NCBI GenBank assembly: GCA_022495995.1
Contig: JAFEMH010002079.1
Coordinates: forward strand, 1 to 64,000
Length of the DNA: 64,000 bases
From: Adenophora triphylla var. japonica
Lineage: Eukaryota > Streptophyta > Magnoliopsida > Asterales > Campanulaceae
Direction: 5' to 3'
Shown here: positions 24,501 to 36,269 of the stretch, piece by piece
Numbering within the stretch: the stretch's first letter is position 1
Layout: the number at the start of each line of letters is the position of its first letter
The notes under the pieces: generated by a model
What the model saw: the letters and a program-made list of their open reading frames with translations, nothing else
The model's database searches: none
Told to the model about the DNA's origin: nothing
Translations under genes and position numbers: made by a program

Positions 24501-26351
24501 GGTATACCCCCTGTCTGACTTTATATCTTACGATAAATTTTCTGCTAATCATAGAGCTTTTTTGGCGGCCATCACATCTCATGATGAGCCAAAGTATTAC
24601 TATCAGGCGGTTAAACATGAGTGGTGGCTTGAGGCTATGAAGAAATAAATCAAAGCCTTGGAAGAAAATGGTACATGGACACTAGAGACACTACCTTCCG
24701 GAAAAAAGGCAGTCGATTCAAAATGGGTATACAAGATAAAATACAAACCAAATGGTGATGTTGAGCGTAGCACGGTTGGTGGCTAAGGGTTTTACGCAAG
24801 TCGAAGGCATTGATTTTCACGAAACATTTGCCCCCGCTGCAAAATTGGTCACGATGCGAAGTTTACTAGCTGTGGCTGCGAAGAAAAATTGGGCTATGCA
24901 TCAACTAGATGTCAACAATGCTTTTATCCATGGCGACTTTAAAGAGGACGTTTACATGAAATTGCCACAAGGTTTTGCTAAGGATGGAGATACCCGCGTT
25001 TGCAAACTACGCAAGTCACTTTACGGTCTTCGACAAGCATCCCAAAATTGGTACGAAGTTTACTCAGGCTTTAATCAATGTTGGTTTTCGACAGTCTAAA
25101 GCTGATCATTCCCTATTTGTTTTTAAGCAAAAGGGAACTTATGTTGCATCTCTCATTTACGCGGATGATGTTATCTTGGTCGGCAATGACGAGTCCAAAA
25201 TTAAAAGTGTGAAGGAGTATTTGCATCAAGAATTTAGCATAAAAGATCTTGGCCCGCTTAAGTATTTTTTGGGGATTGAGGTTGCAAGATCTTCCGAAGG
25301 AATTGTTCTTAGCCAACGGAAATACACGTTGGACATCTTAGAGGAAAGCGGTTTACAAGGTGGGCGACCTAGTGATTTTCCCATGGAACCTAACTCAAAG
25401 TTTACTACTGATGATGGTAGCCCACTTGTGGATGCGGCTCAATACCGTAGGCTGATTGGTCGGCTACTGTACTTAATCGTTACCCGACCCGATATTCAGT
25501 TTTCAGTTAATCTCCTGAGCCAGTTTCTTTCCTCACCTCGTCGCAGTCATATGAATGCAGCCATGCGCATATTAAGATTCCTCAAGAAGACTGCTAAGAA
25601 GACTGCTGGACAAGGCATTTTTCTACCATCCAGCGGAGATTTGACACTTGAGGCTTATTGCGACACTGACTGGGGTGGCTGCCCCATGACACGACGTTCT
25701 TGCACTGGGTATTTTATGTCCTTAAGAGGCGCTCCCATCTCTTGGTGCACTAAGAAACAGTCGGTCGTCTCTCGCTCCTCGGCTGAGGCCGAATATAGGG
25801 CTATGGCCACGACTGTTAGCGAAATTCTATGGCCTCGGTGGCTTCTTCAAGACATTGAGGCGCCACAACTTCAAGCTACTGTACTCTTCTGCGACAACCA
25901 AGTTGCACGCCACATAGCCAATAATCCGGTCTTTCATGAACGGACCAAACATGTGGAAATGGACTGTTATTTTGTTCGTGAACGAGTTGCATCCCAGGTC
26001 ATCTCTCCCCGCCAAATTTCTACTGAATTACAGGTAGCTGATTTATTTACCAAAGCCTTGGGCACGGCTCGTTTCCTCTTTCTCGTTAGCAAGTTGGGCA
26101 TTCGTGATCTTCATGCGCCAACTTGAGGGGGAGTGAAGAATATCACACGAGATCTCTTATGCGATCTTCCATAATCATCATCAAATCCTTGTAGATAATC
26201 TCGCTTATTCTCATTCCTTAATTTTCGGATCTTGATTAGAACACATACCATTAATCTCGTTACCTAGTTTGTATATAGGTTGACTCTTGTATTCATTTTA
26301 CAGTAATGTATGAAATACACATATAATTTTTTCTGGATGCGAATTTCATTA
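21534..26351 (+). mobile_element. copia-1: Ty1/copia LTR retrotransposon, two LTRs, degenerate
   Basis: LTRs of about 215 and 218 bp (21,534-21,748 and 26,134-26,351) start TGAAGAATATCACACG. The primer site, TGGCAATAGAGC at 21,749-21,760, resembles the tRNA-Met site TGGTATCAGAGC with changes. The polypurine tract GAGGGGGAG is at 26,125-26,133. The 5 bp GTTTG border both ends (21,529-21,533 and 26,352-26,356) and are the best target duplication, although the host sequence is GTTTG-rich and the LTR would then end TTA instead of the usual CA. Internal order is gag, protease, integrase, RT, RNase H, which defines copia. The LTRs differ by about four substitutions in the first 195 bp plus changes near the end. 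Confidence 0.9.
21813..26126 (+). pseudogene. copia-1 gag-pol polyprotein, broken
   Basis: The frame starts at ATG 21,813 (MTDDSGTK). Gag is recognisable from 21,973 (WRRCNAMVKGWL, then EVWDDLRERFG), with a zinc knuckle CTHCGKFYHMVENC near 22,622. Protease has IIDSGAIEH near 22,932 (DSGA). Integrase carries the HRRLGHT/CDSC zinc region, then HCDIWG, GSDNGPEF and NGVVERKHR, so all three acidic residues are visible. RT has [10 protein letters not shown] and YADDVILVGND. RNase H has SAEAEYRAM, and YCDTDW where YSDADW is usual. Defects are in-frame stops near 21,961 (TAG), 23,413 (TGA) and 24,646 (TAA), and frameshifts near 24,768 and 25,058. Short LTRs suggest an Ale/Retrofit-like lineage, but this is not certain. 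Confidence 0.9.
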
Positions 26352-26779
26352 GTTTGGTTTGGTGGTTCGGTTTCAAACCGCGATTTATTTTGATTCGGTT
26401 TGGTTTGGTCTGGTCTGGGAGGGTCAGACCACAGATCAAACCAAACCATGTGGCTTGCCAAAATTTGAAACCGAATCAAACCATTTATGCTTGAAAAGTA
26501 AAACAAATCGCATGATTTAATTCAATTTAGTTTCAAATCGCGATTTAAACCGAAACAATTACACCCTACAACTCTCGATATATTACAAGAAATTCTTCCT
26601 TAACTATAACAAATCAAAAGTCAAAAGACAAGTTTATGTTCATTTCACAATTTCTCAAACAAATCAATTCATTATATTATCTAGGTTTGGTCAACTTAGC
26701 TAATCATTTTCCAATCTATTCGGAATATTACAAAAGGTCAACATAGTTGATAGATTGGTTAATTTCCCCCATTTTCATG

Positions 26780-26782
<3 letters not shown>

Positions 26783-26867
<85 letters not shown>
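26783..26867. repeat. (AT)n microsatellite, about 85 bp
   Basis: A pure AT run directly abuts the 3' end of the minus-strand SINE at 26,868. It probably grew from that SINE's A/T-rich tail. Frames across it (IYIYIY) are artefacts. Confidence 0.95.
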
Positions 26868-26870
<3 letters not shown>

Positions 26871-27070
26871 TTTGATACCCAGATTTTCAACTTACGTCGG
26901 ATTAATCCTGGACCCCCAGGCTCCGACCCCTCACAGAGTGCTATGGAAGGTAAATCGCGGGATGTGCCCGAAGCAGTTAGGGTGGCAGCACCCCTGTCAA
27001 GATTCGAACTTCCCATGCTGAGGTTGCAAGTCCAGCAATGCTGCTTCCTTTACTGCTCGAATGTACCCCG
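26868..27070 (-). mobile_element. tRNA-derived SINE, minus strand, same family as 18,331-18,561
   Basis: Read on the minus strand it starts CGGGGTACATTCGAGCAGTAA. It carries the shared GGAAGCAGCATTGCTGG and TTGCAACCTCAGC blocks, the B-box-like AAGTTCGAATCTTG, and ends GTATC before an A/AT tail. Its 3' half is longer and diverged relative to the other copy. The poly(A) is replaced by A-rich then (AT)n sequence. Confidence 0.8.
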
Positions 27071-27324
27071 AGAGACTCCAAAGGCTCCTGAAACTCATGG
27101 TATAAATATTTTCACAAAGATCCCCCAGCGGGATCGAATCCTTGACCTCCCGATAGGGAGGCCGGTTAGTATACCGCAAAATCAGGAGACCTTAGGTTTC
27201 ATAGACATATATTTATTTAGAAGTGCAATTGTTGTAATTAATTAAAACATCATTGGTTGTAGAAATAGTCAACATTTGTTAATTTTATACGTTTATATGC
27301 AATGATGTTTAAATAAGTGACATA
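27071..27324. other. No gene; possible second SINE fragment on the minus strand
   Basis: On the minus strand near 27,117-27,185 the sequence has a T-arm-like GGATTCGATCCC with flanking GC-rich arms, similar to the B box of tRNA-derived elements. No A box or tail is clear, so I only flag it. The remainder is AT-rich. Confidence 0.3.
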
Positions 27325-27329
27325 TATAT

Positions 27330-27858
27330 TGTTAGGCCCAATTGATAGGAATCAAGCTAGAGGGGTGAATAGCTTGTTAAAAACTTTTTCTGAAAACTCT
27401 TAAAGTCTTTGAAAATGTTAAGTCACACTCTAGCTAACCGGTGAGATAAAGTTTGCACAGCGGAATGACAAGATCGGTTAGAGAGTTTCTAAAATCGGTA
27501 AGGTAAGGAGTTTCAAAGGTAAGTTTAATATCTCATGCAACAAGGATAAATTTTATTTCCAAGTAAGACAAACAAGTAAGCAGTAACAAGAGTCAACAGG
27601 TTGTGACCAGTTGAGAGATTATCAACCGGTTACAACAACACAATAAATAAACAAACACACAAAGAAATGACATATTGTTTGAAGAGTTTCACAGTTGTAA
27701 ATAACTGCTACGTCCTCTACCAAGTTTGGTCAGAACTTGGATTTGTGAAAGTGCACTGCTATTAATGGTTCCTAACTATTACAAGTTGCAAGCCCAATGA
27801 TTGAAGGCTGCTAAAAGTAAAGTGACCACTAATGGATCGTGCTACAATAAAGACCTGG
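27330..27858 (-). repeat. copia-2 3' LTR, truncated
   Basis: Homologous to 32,444-32,972 with scattered substitutions. The match stops at GACCTGG(T), where the 5' LTR continues into TGTTTTCTAG but this copy joins polyprotein linker sequence. The terminal TGTTAG and flanking TATAT are preserved, so the loss is internal. Confidence 0.9.
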
Positions 27859-27862
27859 TAAG

Positions 27863-29661
27863 TTAATGTTTGAAATTGGTTTCTATCGGAGGATTAGAAT
27901 CAGCTGAGGGAGGTGTGACCGATTGAGGAGATCGGTTAGGAAAAGGTGAGGCTGACTGATGGTGATCGGTTAGTGGAGAGGGGAATGGTAAGTTAATGTT
28001 TGAAATTGGTTCAGTTTCAGGTGGTGTAATAGGAACAGTAGTAGAGGGTCTAGCTGGTAATGGATCGGTTAAGGGAGTTTGAACAATAGGTTGTCCAACC
28101 GATTCAGGAAAGAAGGAGTCATCAACTAGGTCTCTATAGGTTACACCACATGAGGCTGAAGGCTGAGCTGGAAATTGATTTACATTGGTACTGATGGTTT
28201 GATTGGAGTTCTGATTGCTGGATTCACCTGTCTCAAATACACCAGAATTATCAGTACTTTTTGGAGCCTTGTTAGACTCTAGCAAATCAAATTCATCAAA
28301 AGTAACATGAACAGATTCAACAATTTTCAACAGACGTTTATTAAAAACTCTAAATGCCTTATTGTGCTTGGCATAACCAACAAAGATGCCTTCATCGGCT
28401 TTCTCATCGAATTTACCTCGGCGCTCTTTACCGTTGTAAAGAACATAACACTTGCAGCCGAAAATCTTGAAGAAACCAATGTTGGGAATTCTGCCACGCC
28501 AAAGCTCATAAGGGGTCTTGTTGTGAAATTTGTTGACCAAGGATCGATTCTAGGTGAAGCATGCTTTATGGATAGCTTCAGCCCAAAAATACTTGGGTAG
28601 CCTAGCTTCGGATATCATTGTTTTTCCAGCGTCGATCAAGGTTCTGTTCTTTCTCTCAACAACACCATTCTGTTGCGGTGTTCCAGCAGCTGAGAAATTA
28701 TGATCTATGCTGTGATCATCACAGTATTGAGCGATTCCATTATTCTTGAACTCCGTTCCATTATCTGATCTCATACTGATGATGTCACACTCCTTTTGGG
28801 TTTGAAGTAGACGAAATAATTTGGTGGCAACTTCATAGGTATCATATTTAGAGGCAAAGGTTTCCACCCAGGTATATCTTGAGAAATCATCTACAACAAC
28901 CAAAGTATATCTGCTACCCCCTAAATTGGCAGCTGTTGTGGGGCCAAACAGATCCATATGTAGCAACTGGAGGCACTTAGAAGTGGACATGCAGGGCTTG
29001 CTATGGAATGATTCTTTGTGTTGCTTTCCTAACTGATAGGCTCTGCATTTTCTTTCATGATCAGCAGACACTTGAGGTAAGCCGGCAACTAGATTTTTAT
29101 TAGCCAGCTCGGATAGGTATTTGAAGTTCAAGTGACTGAGTCTCTTGTGCCATAGCCAGGAATTCTCACTGATGTTCTTAGCTACAAAACAAACATTAGT
29201 AACACTTGAAACAGTATTTAAATCTATAGCATAAACGTTACCTTTTCTATATCACTGAGAAGGGTTTCTCCAGTAGCAATGTCTTTCACATAACAGTTGG
29301 AAGAATTGAAAATACAATGCATACCTTTATCACAAAATTGTGATATGGAGAGAAGGTTGTATTTCAGATCATCCACCAAAGATACCTTCTGTACAGTAAC
29401 TGTACCTCTTTTGATGGATCCACGACCAATAATTTTATCCTTTGCGTTGTTACCAAAGACAACTGGAGGACCAGATGCTTCTTCAAGATCGGTTAGGAGA
29501 TCAGCATGGCCAGTCATATGCCTAGAGCATCCACTGTCCATGATCCAAACATCCTTACCGGCATCGGTTGAGGCCATAAAGCATTCCTGAAATGAAACAA
29601 TAAGCTTATGGTCCCCCTTATTCTTTTGGATCCAAAGAGTTAGTTCCTCTTTGGCAGCCAT
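27863..29661 (-). pseudogene. copia-2 pol: protease and integrase, ends at deletion junction
   Basis: Protease lies at 29,661-29,224 with WIMDSGCSRHMTG (active-site DSG). After a frameshift between 29,224 and 29,131, integrase runs 29,131-27,863 with one stop near 28,550: LLHMDLFGPT, MRSDNGTEF and QQNGVVERKNRT give all three acidic residues, followed by the PYELWRGRIPN/FFKIFGCKCYVLYN region. The first zinc-binding Cys pair of the pre-integrase domain reads CRAYQL, where CSACQL is usual. The Ser/Pro-rich linker normally leading to RT stops at 27,863, where the reading frame enters the truncated LTR. Confidence 0.9.
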
Positions 29662-29663
29662 AC

Positions 29664-32372
29664 CTAGCCACCACCTGAGCTTTTAGACTCAGCGGGTCCA
29701 GATAGGTACTTCAAGAGGCATTCATAAGCCTTTTGACCGATAAAACCACAATTTGTGCATTTATTAGAAGATGGCTGTGAGGACTTAGATGAGTTGATAT
29801 TCAATTTGGCCAATGCTTCAGAGGGATCAGATGATTTGACAGGAACAAAAACTTTGGGGACGAAGGTGTTGGCTTTACCTTTGTTGGCCGGTTGCATAGG
29901 TTTGGAAATTCCTTTACCGTTTGAGGGACCCTTATCGGTTGGATGAACGGTGACGGTTGTTTGACCGGTCACTCTCTGACCGATTATGGATGCCTTACCG
30001 GTTGAGGTTTCCTGACCTGCAACTTGACCAGCAAGTTTAATTCCAACTTTGCTGTCACCATCACTGAGAGGGACATATTGTCCTAGCTCAGGATCAGCTA
30101 CCTCGGTCCATTGGGATTTGTTCTTGTCAATAGTGACCTTCATCTGTTCCTTCACCTTGGGATAGGTGTGTGGGACAGCACCAAAATGTCTAGGTGAACC
30201 TTTCTTAAGCAGGTTGGATTGAGTATCATCAAATTTGTCCATCAAGTTCTTAGTAACAGACTCAATGACTGGTTTGTCTTTGCTATCATTACTGCTGGAG
30301 CCAAAGCCTATACCTGATAGATCTCTATTAGGAGACATCTGGTCTTGTATAATAGTCTCCACAGCAGCTCGGGGTTTTGAAAATGTGTCAATAGTTTTTT
30401 AAAGAGAGTTATTTCTTGACACTAAATCAGCAATTTGACTAACACAGATATTTAGTCTCTCAGTGAGTCCTTGATTTTCTTTTCTCAACTGATCAGACTC
30501 TAGCTTACTTTCTTTTAAAACTTTTATTTCAGCTTTTAAAGAGTCATTCTCAGTTGTGACCTTTTTAAGATTAACAGCCATAACCTTATGAGCTTCATTT
30601 AATTTTTCAAAATCAGAGAAGAGCTCATTCACCACCTCTGCCATTTCATACGTTGACATATTGGGCATATGGTCAATGGTAGGCTGAGAGGCTGAGGATG
30701 ATGGTTCAAAGTTAGAATCAAAATTAGGTAGGGTTGATATCGGTTGAGGACTTGGCTCGGTTAGGGTCTTCAAAAATTGAATCGGTCGGGGCTCAAGTAT
30801 CGGTTGATGAGAAGAGATCGGTAAGGTTTGAGCTTGGTAGGTCTGTTGAATTGGTTGCATCAGAGGTTTGAGAGTGGGCATGGTTTTACACTGACCGTAG
30901 AGAGCTCCACCTATGTTCTGAATTTTGAAATTGTAAGGGTTATCTGCCTTGGGAATAGGATCGTCAAAGTAAGTCAAAGGAGATCTCATAGGTAGGGTCT
31001 GGTCATTGTAAGATGATTGTTCATTGGAATTGGGGTGTCTAAAGATAGGTGACTGCAAGGAGATGGGTTCATCATTGGTTCCATCAATAGCAATAAAACT
31101 GACATCAGCATCTTCATCTGAGTCAACATCCTCATTTTCTGAATCGGTCTCAAACCAGACTGGCATAGCCTTTTCGGTTCCTTCCTTGGCAACTAAGCTC
31201 TTAGATCTAGGGTTAGGGTCTTTCTTGAACGGTTTCTTTCTCAGAAATTCATATTTCGATTGAGGACATTTGGAAGCAAAATGGCCGGATTTTCTACAAT
31301 TATAACACATAAGCTCACCATGGGCATTCTTACCATCGGTTGAGGTTGAGGTTTGGCCTTTTCTTTGAAAGTTCCTAGATCTTTGGAATGACGAGGATTT
31401 GGGTTGGAAGGATTTGTTGTGGAATTGTTGGGATCTCTTAAAATTCTTGAACCTTTTGTAGTTCCTAGCAAAGGCAGCAAATTCATCTTCTTCCTCAAAA
31501 GGCATACTAGAAGAGGTATTGGCTTGAACTGGTTGAGGCTGAGAGATTGAGGGAGAGTCATTGGTAGGTTGGTTGTTTAGCATAGAAGAACCAGGGAAGA
31601 TCTCGGTCTGAACTGGCAGAGATAGATTTCTAAACTGTTTTTGAACTCCACTCAGCCGGTTGAGCTCTTCCTCATATAGAAACAAAGTTGACACAATGTT
31701 CTGAATATGAGTAGTGTTCAAATCTCGGCATTCTTTCAAAATAGCGACCTTGACATGCCACAAATATCCAAGAGAGTTGAGGAATCTCATGTTCAGGTCT
31801 TTCATGGTGTAAACTCTACCTAAAGAAGCACAAGAATTACTCACCTCGCAGAAACGGTCGTACGTTTCCCTTAACGTCTCATTTGGGTTCTTCTTGAAGG
31901 ACTCGAACTCAGCAACACTTTTGTAGAGTCTGTTGTCCTTGGGCACTTGATCTCCTTCAAAATATCTTAGCAGACTTTGCCACACTTGTTGAGCAGTCTC
32001 ATAGCATTGTACTTGTTTGTACAGTCTATCATCAAGGCCTGAGGTTAGAATGTGCATAGCTTTTCTGTCCATGGAAGCACAAATCTTGTCTTCCTCAGTC
32101 CATTCTTCACGGGGTTTTGGAAAATATGTTTCATAAACCTTGAAATCTTGTTCAGATGATCTATCGACATGATCCATGAGAGGAGTTTTGGGTGCTCTAG
32201 GTGAGAGATTGATTTTTATGGGTGTCATGGGAACATCTCTGACTACAGTCATTAACCTATCATCTATTTAATCCATATACCGCATGATTTGGTTTTTCCA
32301 TACTGGAAATTCATTTTCATTCGACATGGGAATAGTCGCCATGTTCCATGTTTGCATGAGTTTTCCTGCCAT
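29664..32372 (-). pseudogene. copia-2 gag, long Sirevirus-type, two in-frame stops
   Basis: The start is ATG at 32,372-32,370 (MAGKLMQTWN), interrupted by a TAA at 32,270-32,268; the frame then runs to a TAA at 30,401-30,399 and continues in the same frame to 29,664. Gag motifs include AQQVWQSLLRYFEGD and ETYDRFCEVSNSC. The zinc knuckle CYNCRKSGHFASKC lies near 31,310-31,270. An Asp/Glu-rich and Pro/Gln-rich segment follows, then a coiled coil near 30,650-30,410 (LNEAHKVMAVNLKKVTTEND), typical of Sirevirus gag. A second, poor knuckle-like CTNCGFIGQKAYEC sits near 29,750. Gag forms the particle and packages the RNA. Confidence 0.85.
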
Positions 32373-32443
32373 CTTGGAATTGGCAATTCAAGCGGTTAAG
32401 CTTGGAAAAATAGTTTTCAAAAATTGTAAGCTCTGATACCAAT

Positions 32444-33859
32444 TGTTAGGCCCAACTGGTAGGAATCAGGCTAGAGGGGGGGTGAATAGCCTGTTAAAAA
32501 CTTTTTATGAAAACTCTTAAAGTCTTTGAAAATGTTAAGTCACACTCTAGCTAACCGGTGAGATAAAGTTTGCACAGCGAAATGACAAGATCGGTTAGAG
32601 AGTTTCTAAAATCAGTAAGGTAAGGAGTTTCAAAGGTAAGTTTAAGATCTCATGCAACAAGGATAAATTTTATTTCCAAGTAAGACAAACAAGTAAGCAG
32701 TAACAAGAGTCAATAGGTTGTGACCAGTTGAGAGATTATCAACCGGTTACAACAAAGCAATAAATAAACAAACACACAAAGAAATGACACATTGTTTGAA
32801 GAGGTTCACAGTTGTAAATAACTGCTACGTCCTCTACCAAGTTTGGTCAGAACTTGAATTTGTGAAAGTGCACTGCTATTAATGGTTCCTAACTATTACA
32901 AGGTGCAAGCCCAATGATTGAAGGCTGCTAAAAGTAAAGTGACCACTAATGGATCGTGCTACAATAAAGACCTGGTGTTTTCTAGAGATGTGCTCACAAG
33001 TTGAGCTGATTTCTCTAGGGTGTGTGTGTGATTCAATCAATGTGTTCCATATGTAGTCTTGTTGAGGAACACAACAGAATTGATTGAAGGTGCTCAGTGT
33101 ATGTCCTACAGAGATGTCTAGTGAATGAGGGGACTTGTATTGAATGCCTTGAACTAGAGAATTTGCAGGTTGGTAGTTCTTGGCAGCTCACTCTCAAGGA
33201 TCTTAAATGCACCAACCATCTTCAATGCTCCAGGGAAGTTATTTATAGTGAGCTTTTAAAAGGAGCCGTTTTCTTTGAAGAGGTTGTAATGATGACTTGG
33301 ACTGGCAGACATTAAATGGGAGTATCTTTGCATTTAATGCCTGAGATTGGATAGAGAGGATTTCCATTGAGTAGTTGAGGTGATGTGAGTACTGGTAACT
33401 TTGACATTCCACTTTGAGATTCTGACAGTAGCAGAAATGTCTTTTCAGCATGCTGCTTTACCAACTTCAGCTAAAGTTGGTGGCTGGGTAGTTGGGAGCA
33501 ATAAATGCTTCGCCTAGCTGAAGGAAGCTTGTTGAATAAGCTTGGCCGGTTGAACAAGCTAAGGGTCATGACCGGTTAGGGAGTCCAGCGGTAAGGCAGG
33601 GCTCTGGATGATCGGTTAGGGGCCTTTGACCGGTTGAGTGGTCAACCGGTTTGAGGAAGCTTATTTACCAAGTAAACACACAAACTGATAGGAAAATCTT
33701 CAGGTCTTCAAATCTTGAGAAAATTACATATTAAAAACACTGGGCACTAGCACTAAGGGAACCTATCATACATAGAAAAATTCTATTTGATCTAATTAAA
33801 ATTAGGGATCCTCAATAATGCTTGCTGTGATTGGGATTAAGCAATTCTAAATCTAAACA
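32444..33859 (-). repeat. copia-2 5' LTR, complete, 1,416 bp
   Basis: Bounded by TGTTAGG (plus 32,444) and CTAAACA (plus 33,859). On the minus strand a TATAAATAA box lies at plus 33,247-33,239, a plausible promoter. ACCGGTT, GATCGGTTA and related AACCG words are dense near 33,540-33,650 and 32,550-32,760. Confidence 0.9.
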
Positions 33860-33867
33860 TATATTTG

Positions 33868-34202
<335 letters not shown>

Positions 34203-34203
<1 letters not shown>

Positions 34204-34771
34204 GTTGAAGTACGTAGATAACTTCAACAATCCTCCAAAACATGGATGGTTTTAAAATATTGATTTTGCTTCAAATCAATTAAAGGGCAAGGGAAAACCC
34301 CTGTACGCCAAACGCTCCCCGCCAAGCGAGAGTTGGGAGAGGGAACCATTTGCTAGAGCCTTTCCCCCTGACAATTGTCAAGAGGCTAATAAAGAAAAAA
34401 TTAATTGTTTTAAAATTAACCTAATTACCATTTTCCCTTCCATATTAGTTAAATGCAAATAAAATATTACTTCTTTCTTTTAGCCACTATACCTGAATCC
34501 CTTTTTTTCACAAATTTATAAATTTCATTGCTTTGTAAACTCATAGTTTTGCAATTAAAAATGGAAAACGATTTTTTTTGGTAAAACTACATTTAGGAAT
34601 ATATTTTGAGACAAAAAAGATAATTTATCTTGGGATAAAAAAGTAAGTTTATTTTGAATTGTGGATAATAGTAACAATTGTCTCTTTTTTTTTTAAAAAA
34701 AAAAGACTTATGGAAACTCCAAAATCAACAATTATTTTGTTCATGAGATCCTTTTATTTAATAAAATGATA
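34203..34771. other. No gene seen
   Basis: AT-rich spacer between the microsatellites and the MULE target duplication. A GC-richer piece near 34,290-34,390 (GCCAAACGCTCCCCGCC, CCTTTCCCCCTGACAATTG) resembles dispersed repeat debris without clear ends. Confidence 0.6.
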
Positions 34772-34781
34772 TTTTTGACTT

Positions 34782-35053
34782 GAATTTTTTCTCAAATAAT
34801 CCCTTTTTACTTTTTTATTTACCAAAATGACTCACTGTTCAAACTATTGCCCAGAATGTCCATTTTTTTGAAAATCGCTACACCGCGTAGCGAGTTTAAT
34901 TAGGGTTTGTCAAAACTCGCTACACCGTGTAGCGAGTTTATGGTAATTAAGTTTGACCGGTGGGAAATTAATTAGGGCATTTAATTAACCTAAACTCGCT
35001 ACACGGTGTAGCGAGTTTGGTTTAAAACTCGCTACACGGTGTAGCGAGTTATT
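34782..35053 (+). repeat. MULE left terminal inverted repeat
   Basis: About 270 bp nearly identical to the inverse of 43,236-43,507. It contains four copies of the 25-nt palindrome (34,872-34,896 degenerate, 34,914-34,938, 34,993-35,017, 35,026-35,050) and the shared phrase TTTGACCGGTGGGAAATTAA. Confidence 0.9.
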
Positions 35054-36269
35054 TAAAACCCTTTTACCAGTTTACGTTTTCATTCAAACCAAACCAAAAA
35101 AAAAAACACTTTTCATCCGTGGCCGCCGAGGAGAAGAAGAAGAAGGGAAGAAGAAGAAGAACAACTGACCAATCAACCAAGGAATTTGTCAAGTAATTCA
35201 ACCTTTTTTTTTAATTGTAAGTTTAAATTTCTGTATTGTATTGAATTTTAACTTTGATTTTATTATTTATTTACTTACAATTTATAACTTTTTTTATTTT
35301 TTATATGATGTTCTAATTGCATTTTGATGACATTGTCTAATTGCATTTTAACTTTGATTTTATTTTTGATGACATTTTTCTGTATTGTATTTAATCTTTT
35401 TTTTATTTTTTTTATGATGTTCTAATATATTAGTTTACTTTTAATTTATGGTTTATTTTTTCTATGATGTTCTAATTGCATTTTGATGACATTGTCTAAT
35501 ATATTAGTTTACTTCCTCCGTCTCAAAAATGATACACTAATTAACAATTTTTTTTTTTTATAGAAAATTGATTCACTAATTACATGTTTATATGTTTAGT
35601 TTTATACTTTATATACCTTCCTCCGTCTCAAAAATGGTAGAACTATATTAGTTTACTTGCAATTTAGGATTTTATTTTGATTTTTTTAATGACATTGTAG
35701 AAATATATTAGTTTACTTGATAGTTAGGATTTATATACCTTCCTCCGTCTCAAAAATGATTCACCAATTAACAAATTTTTTTATAGAAAATTATTAATTA
35801 ATTTTCTTATGTAGATGATTTTTTTTTTGTCCGACCTTATATAAATTGACTTTTAAGTAATAAAAAAGTAATAATAATGATTATTAATTACTGAAAAAAA
35901 GACTTAATTAATAATACTTCTTAAAATAATACACAGTTATAATATTAACAAATCTCATATACTTATACACCCCAAACCCTAAACCCTAAATCAGATAGAT
36001 CTACCCCAAACCCTTAAAATATGATTTATTGTTCAAACTTTTTTTATAAAAAAAAACTGCATCCTATTTTTGAAAACCGCATGAGGATTACTCTTGAAGT
36101 ATTACTTAGTATATAGGCTAGAAACCAAGAACTTCCCCACAGGCACTTCTTGAAAGTGTGGGATAACTTTGGATTACAATGCCACGTACTAGTAATTACA
36201 CTTTTGTATTCTCTTATTTATTTCCTTGCCTTATAGAACAATAACCAACCTTGATATTGAAATAAATAG
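35054..36269. other. MULE noncoding leader upstream of the PMD gene
   Basis: It holds a GA-rich stretch (35,125-35,165) and three copies of CTTCCTCCGTCTCAAAAATG (about 35,512, 35,617 and 35,737), which resemble Stowaway fragments. There is a telomere-box-like AAACCCTAAACCCTAAA near 35,975. The intron-like module at 36,075-36,238 ends TTATAG 32 bp before the PMD ATG; this module is shared with copia-3. Confidence 0.6.

Larger units (their letters stand above)
20943..26568. mobile_element. TIR element (hAT-like ends), split by copia-1
   Basis: The left end TAGGGGTGTGAATGGTTCGG and the right end, read inverted as TAGGGTGTAATTGTTTCGG, form terminal inverted repeats. Both halves are full of GGTTCGGTTTGG / AACCGCGATTTAAACC words. 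Without the copia insertion the element would be about 800 bp and noncoding. The ends recall hAT-type MITEs, but I cannot find a clean 8-bp target duplication, so the superfamily is uncertain. Confidence 0.6.
27330..33859 (-). mobile_element. copia-2: Sirevirus-like LTR retrotransposon lacking RT/RNase H
   Basis: The element reads on the minus strand. Its 5' LTR is 32,444-33,859 and its primer site is TGGTATCAGAGC (plus coordinates 32,430-32,441), complementary to initiator tRNA-Met. The outer borders are TGTTAG at 27,330 and CTAAACA at 33,859, flanked by TATAT on both sides (27,325-27,329 and 33,860-33,864), a 5-bp target duplication in an AT-rich site. The 3' LTR keeps only its distal 528 bp. 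RT, RNase H, the polypurine tract and the proximal ~890 bp of that LTR are missing. Gag carries a C-terminal coiled coil and Pro-rich linker, as in Sireviruses. Confidence 0.85.

Noticed and set aside
21973..26126. Functional copia-1
   Set aside because: In-frame stops and at least two frameshifts interrupt the polyprotein.
26755..27021. Frames with IYIYIY repeats, also at 33,853-34,053
   Set aside because: They translate AT microsatellites and SINE sequence.
27117..27185. tRNA gene on the minus strand
   Set aside because: A T-arm-like B box is present, but no acceptor stem, D-arm or anticodon arm can be drawn.
35970..35995. Interstitial telomere repeat
   Set aside because: Only about two CCCTAAA units; better described as a telo-box-like motif in a promoter region.
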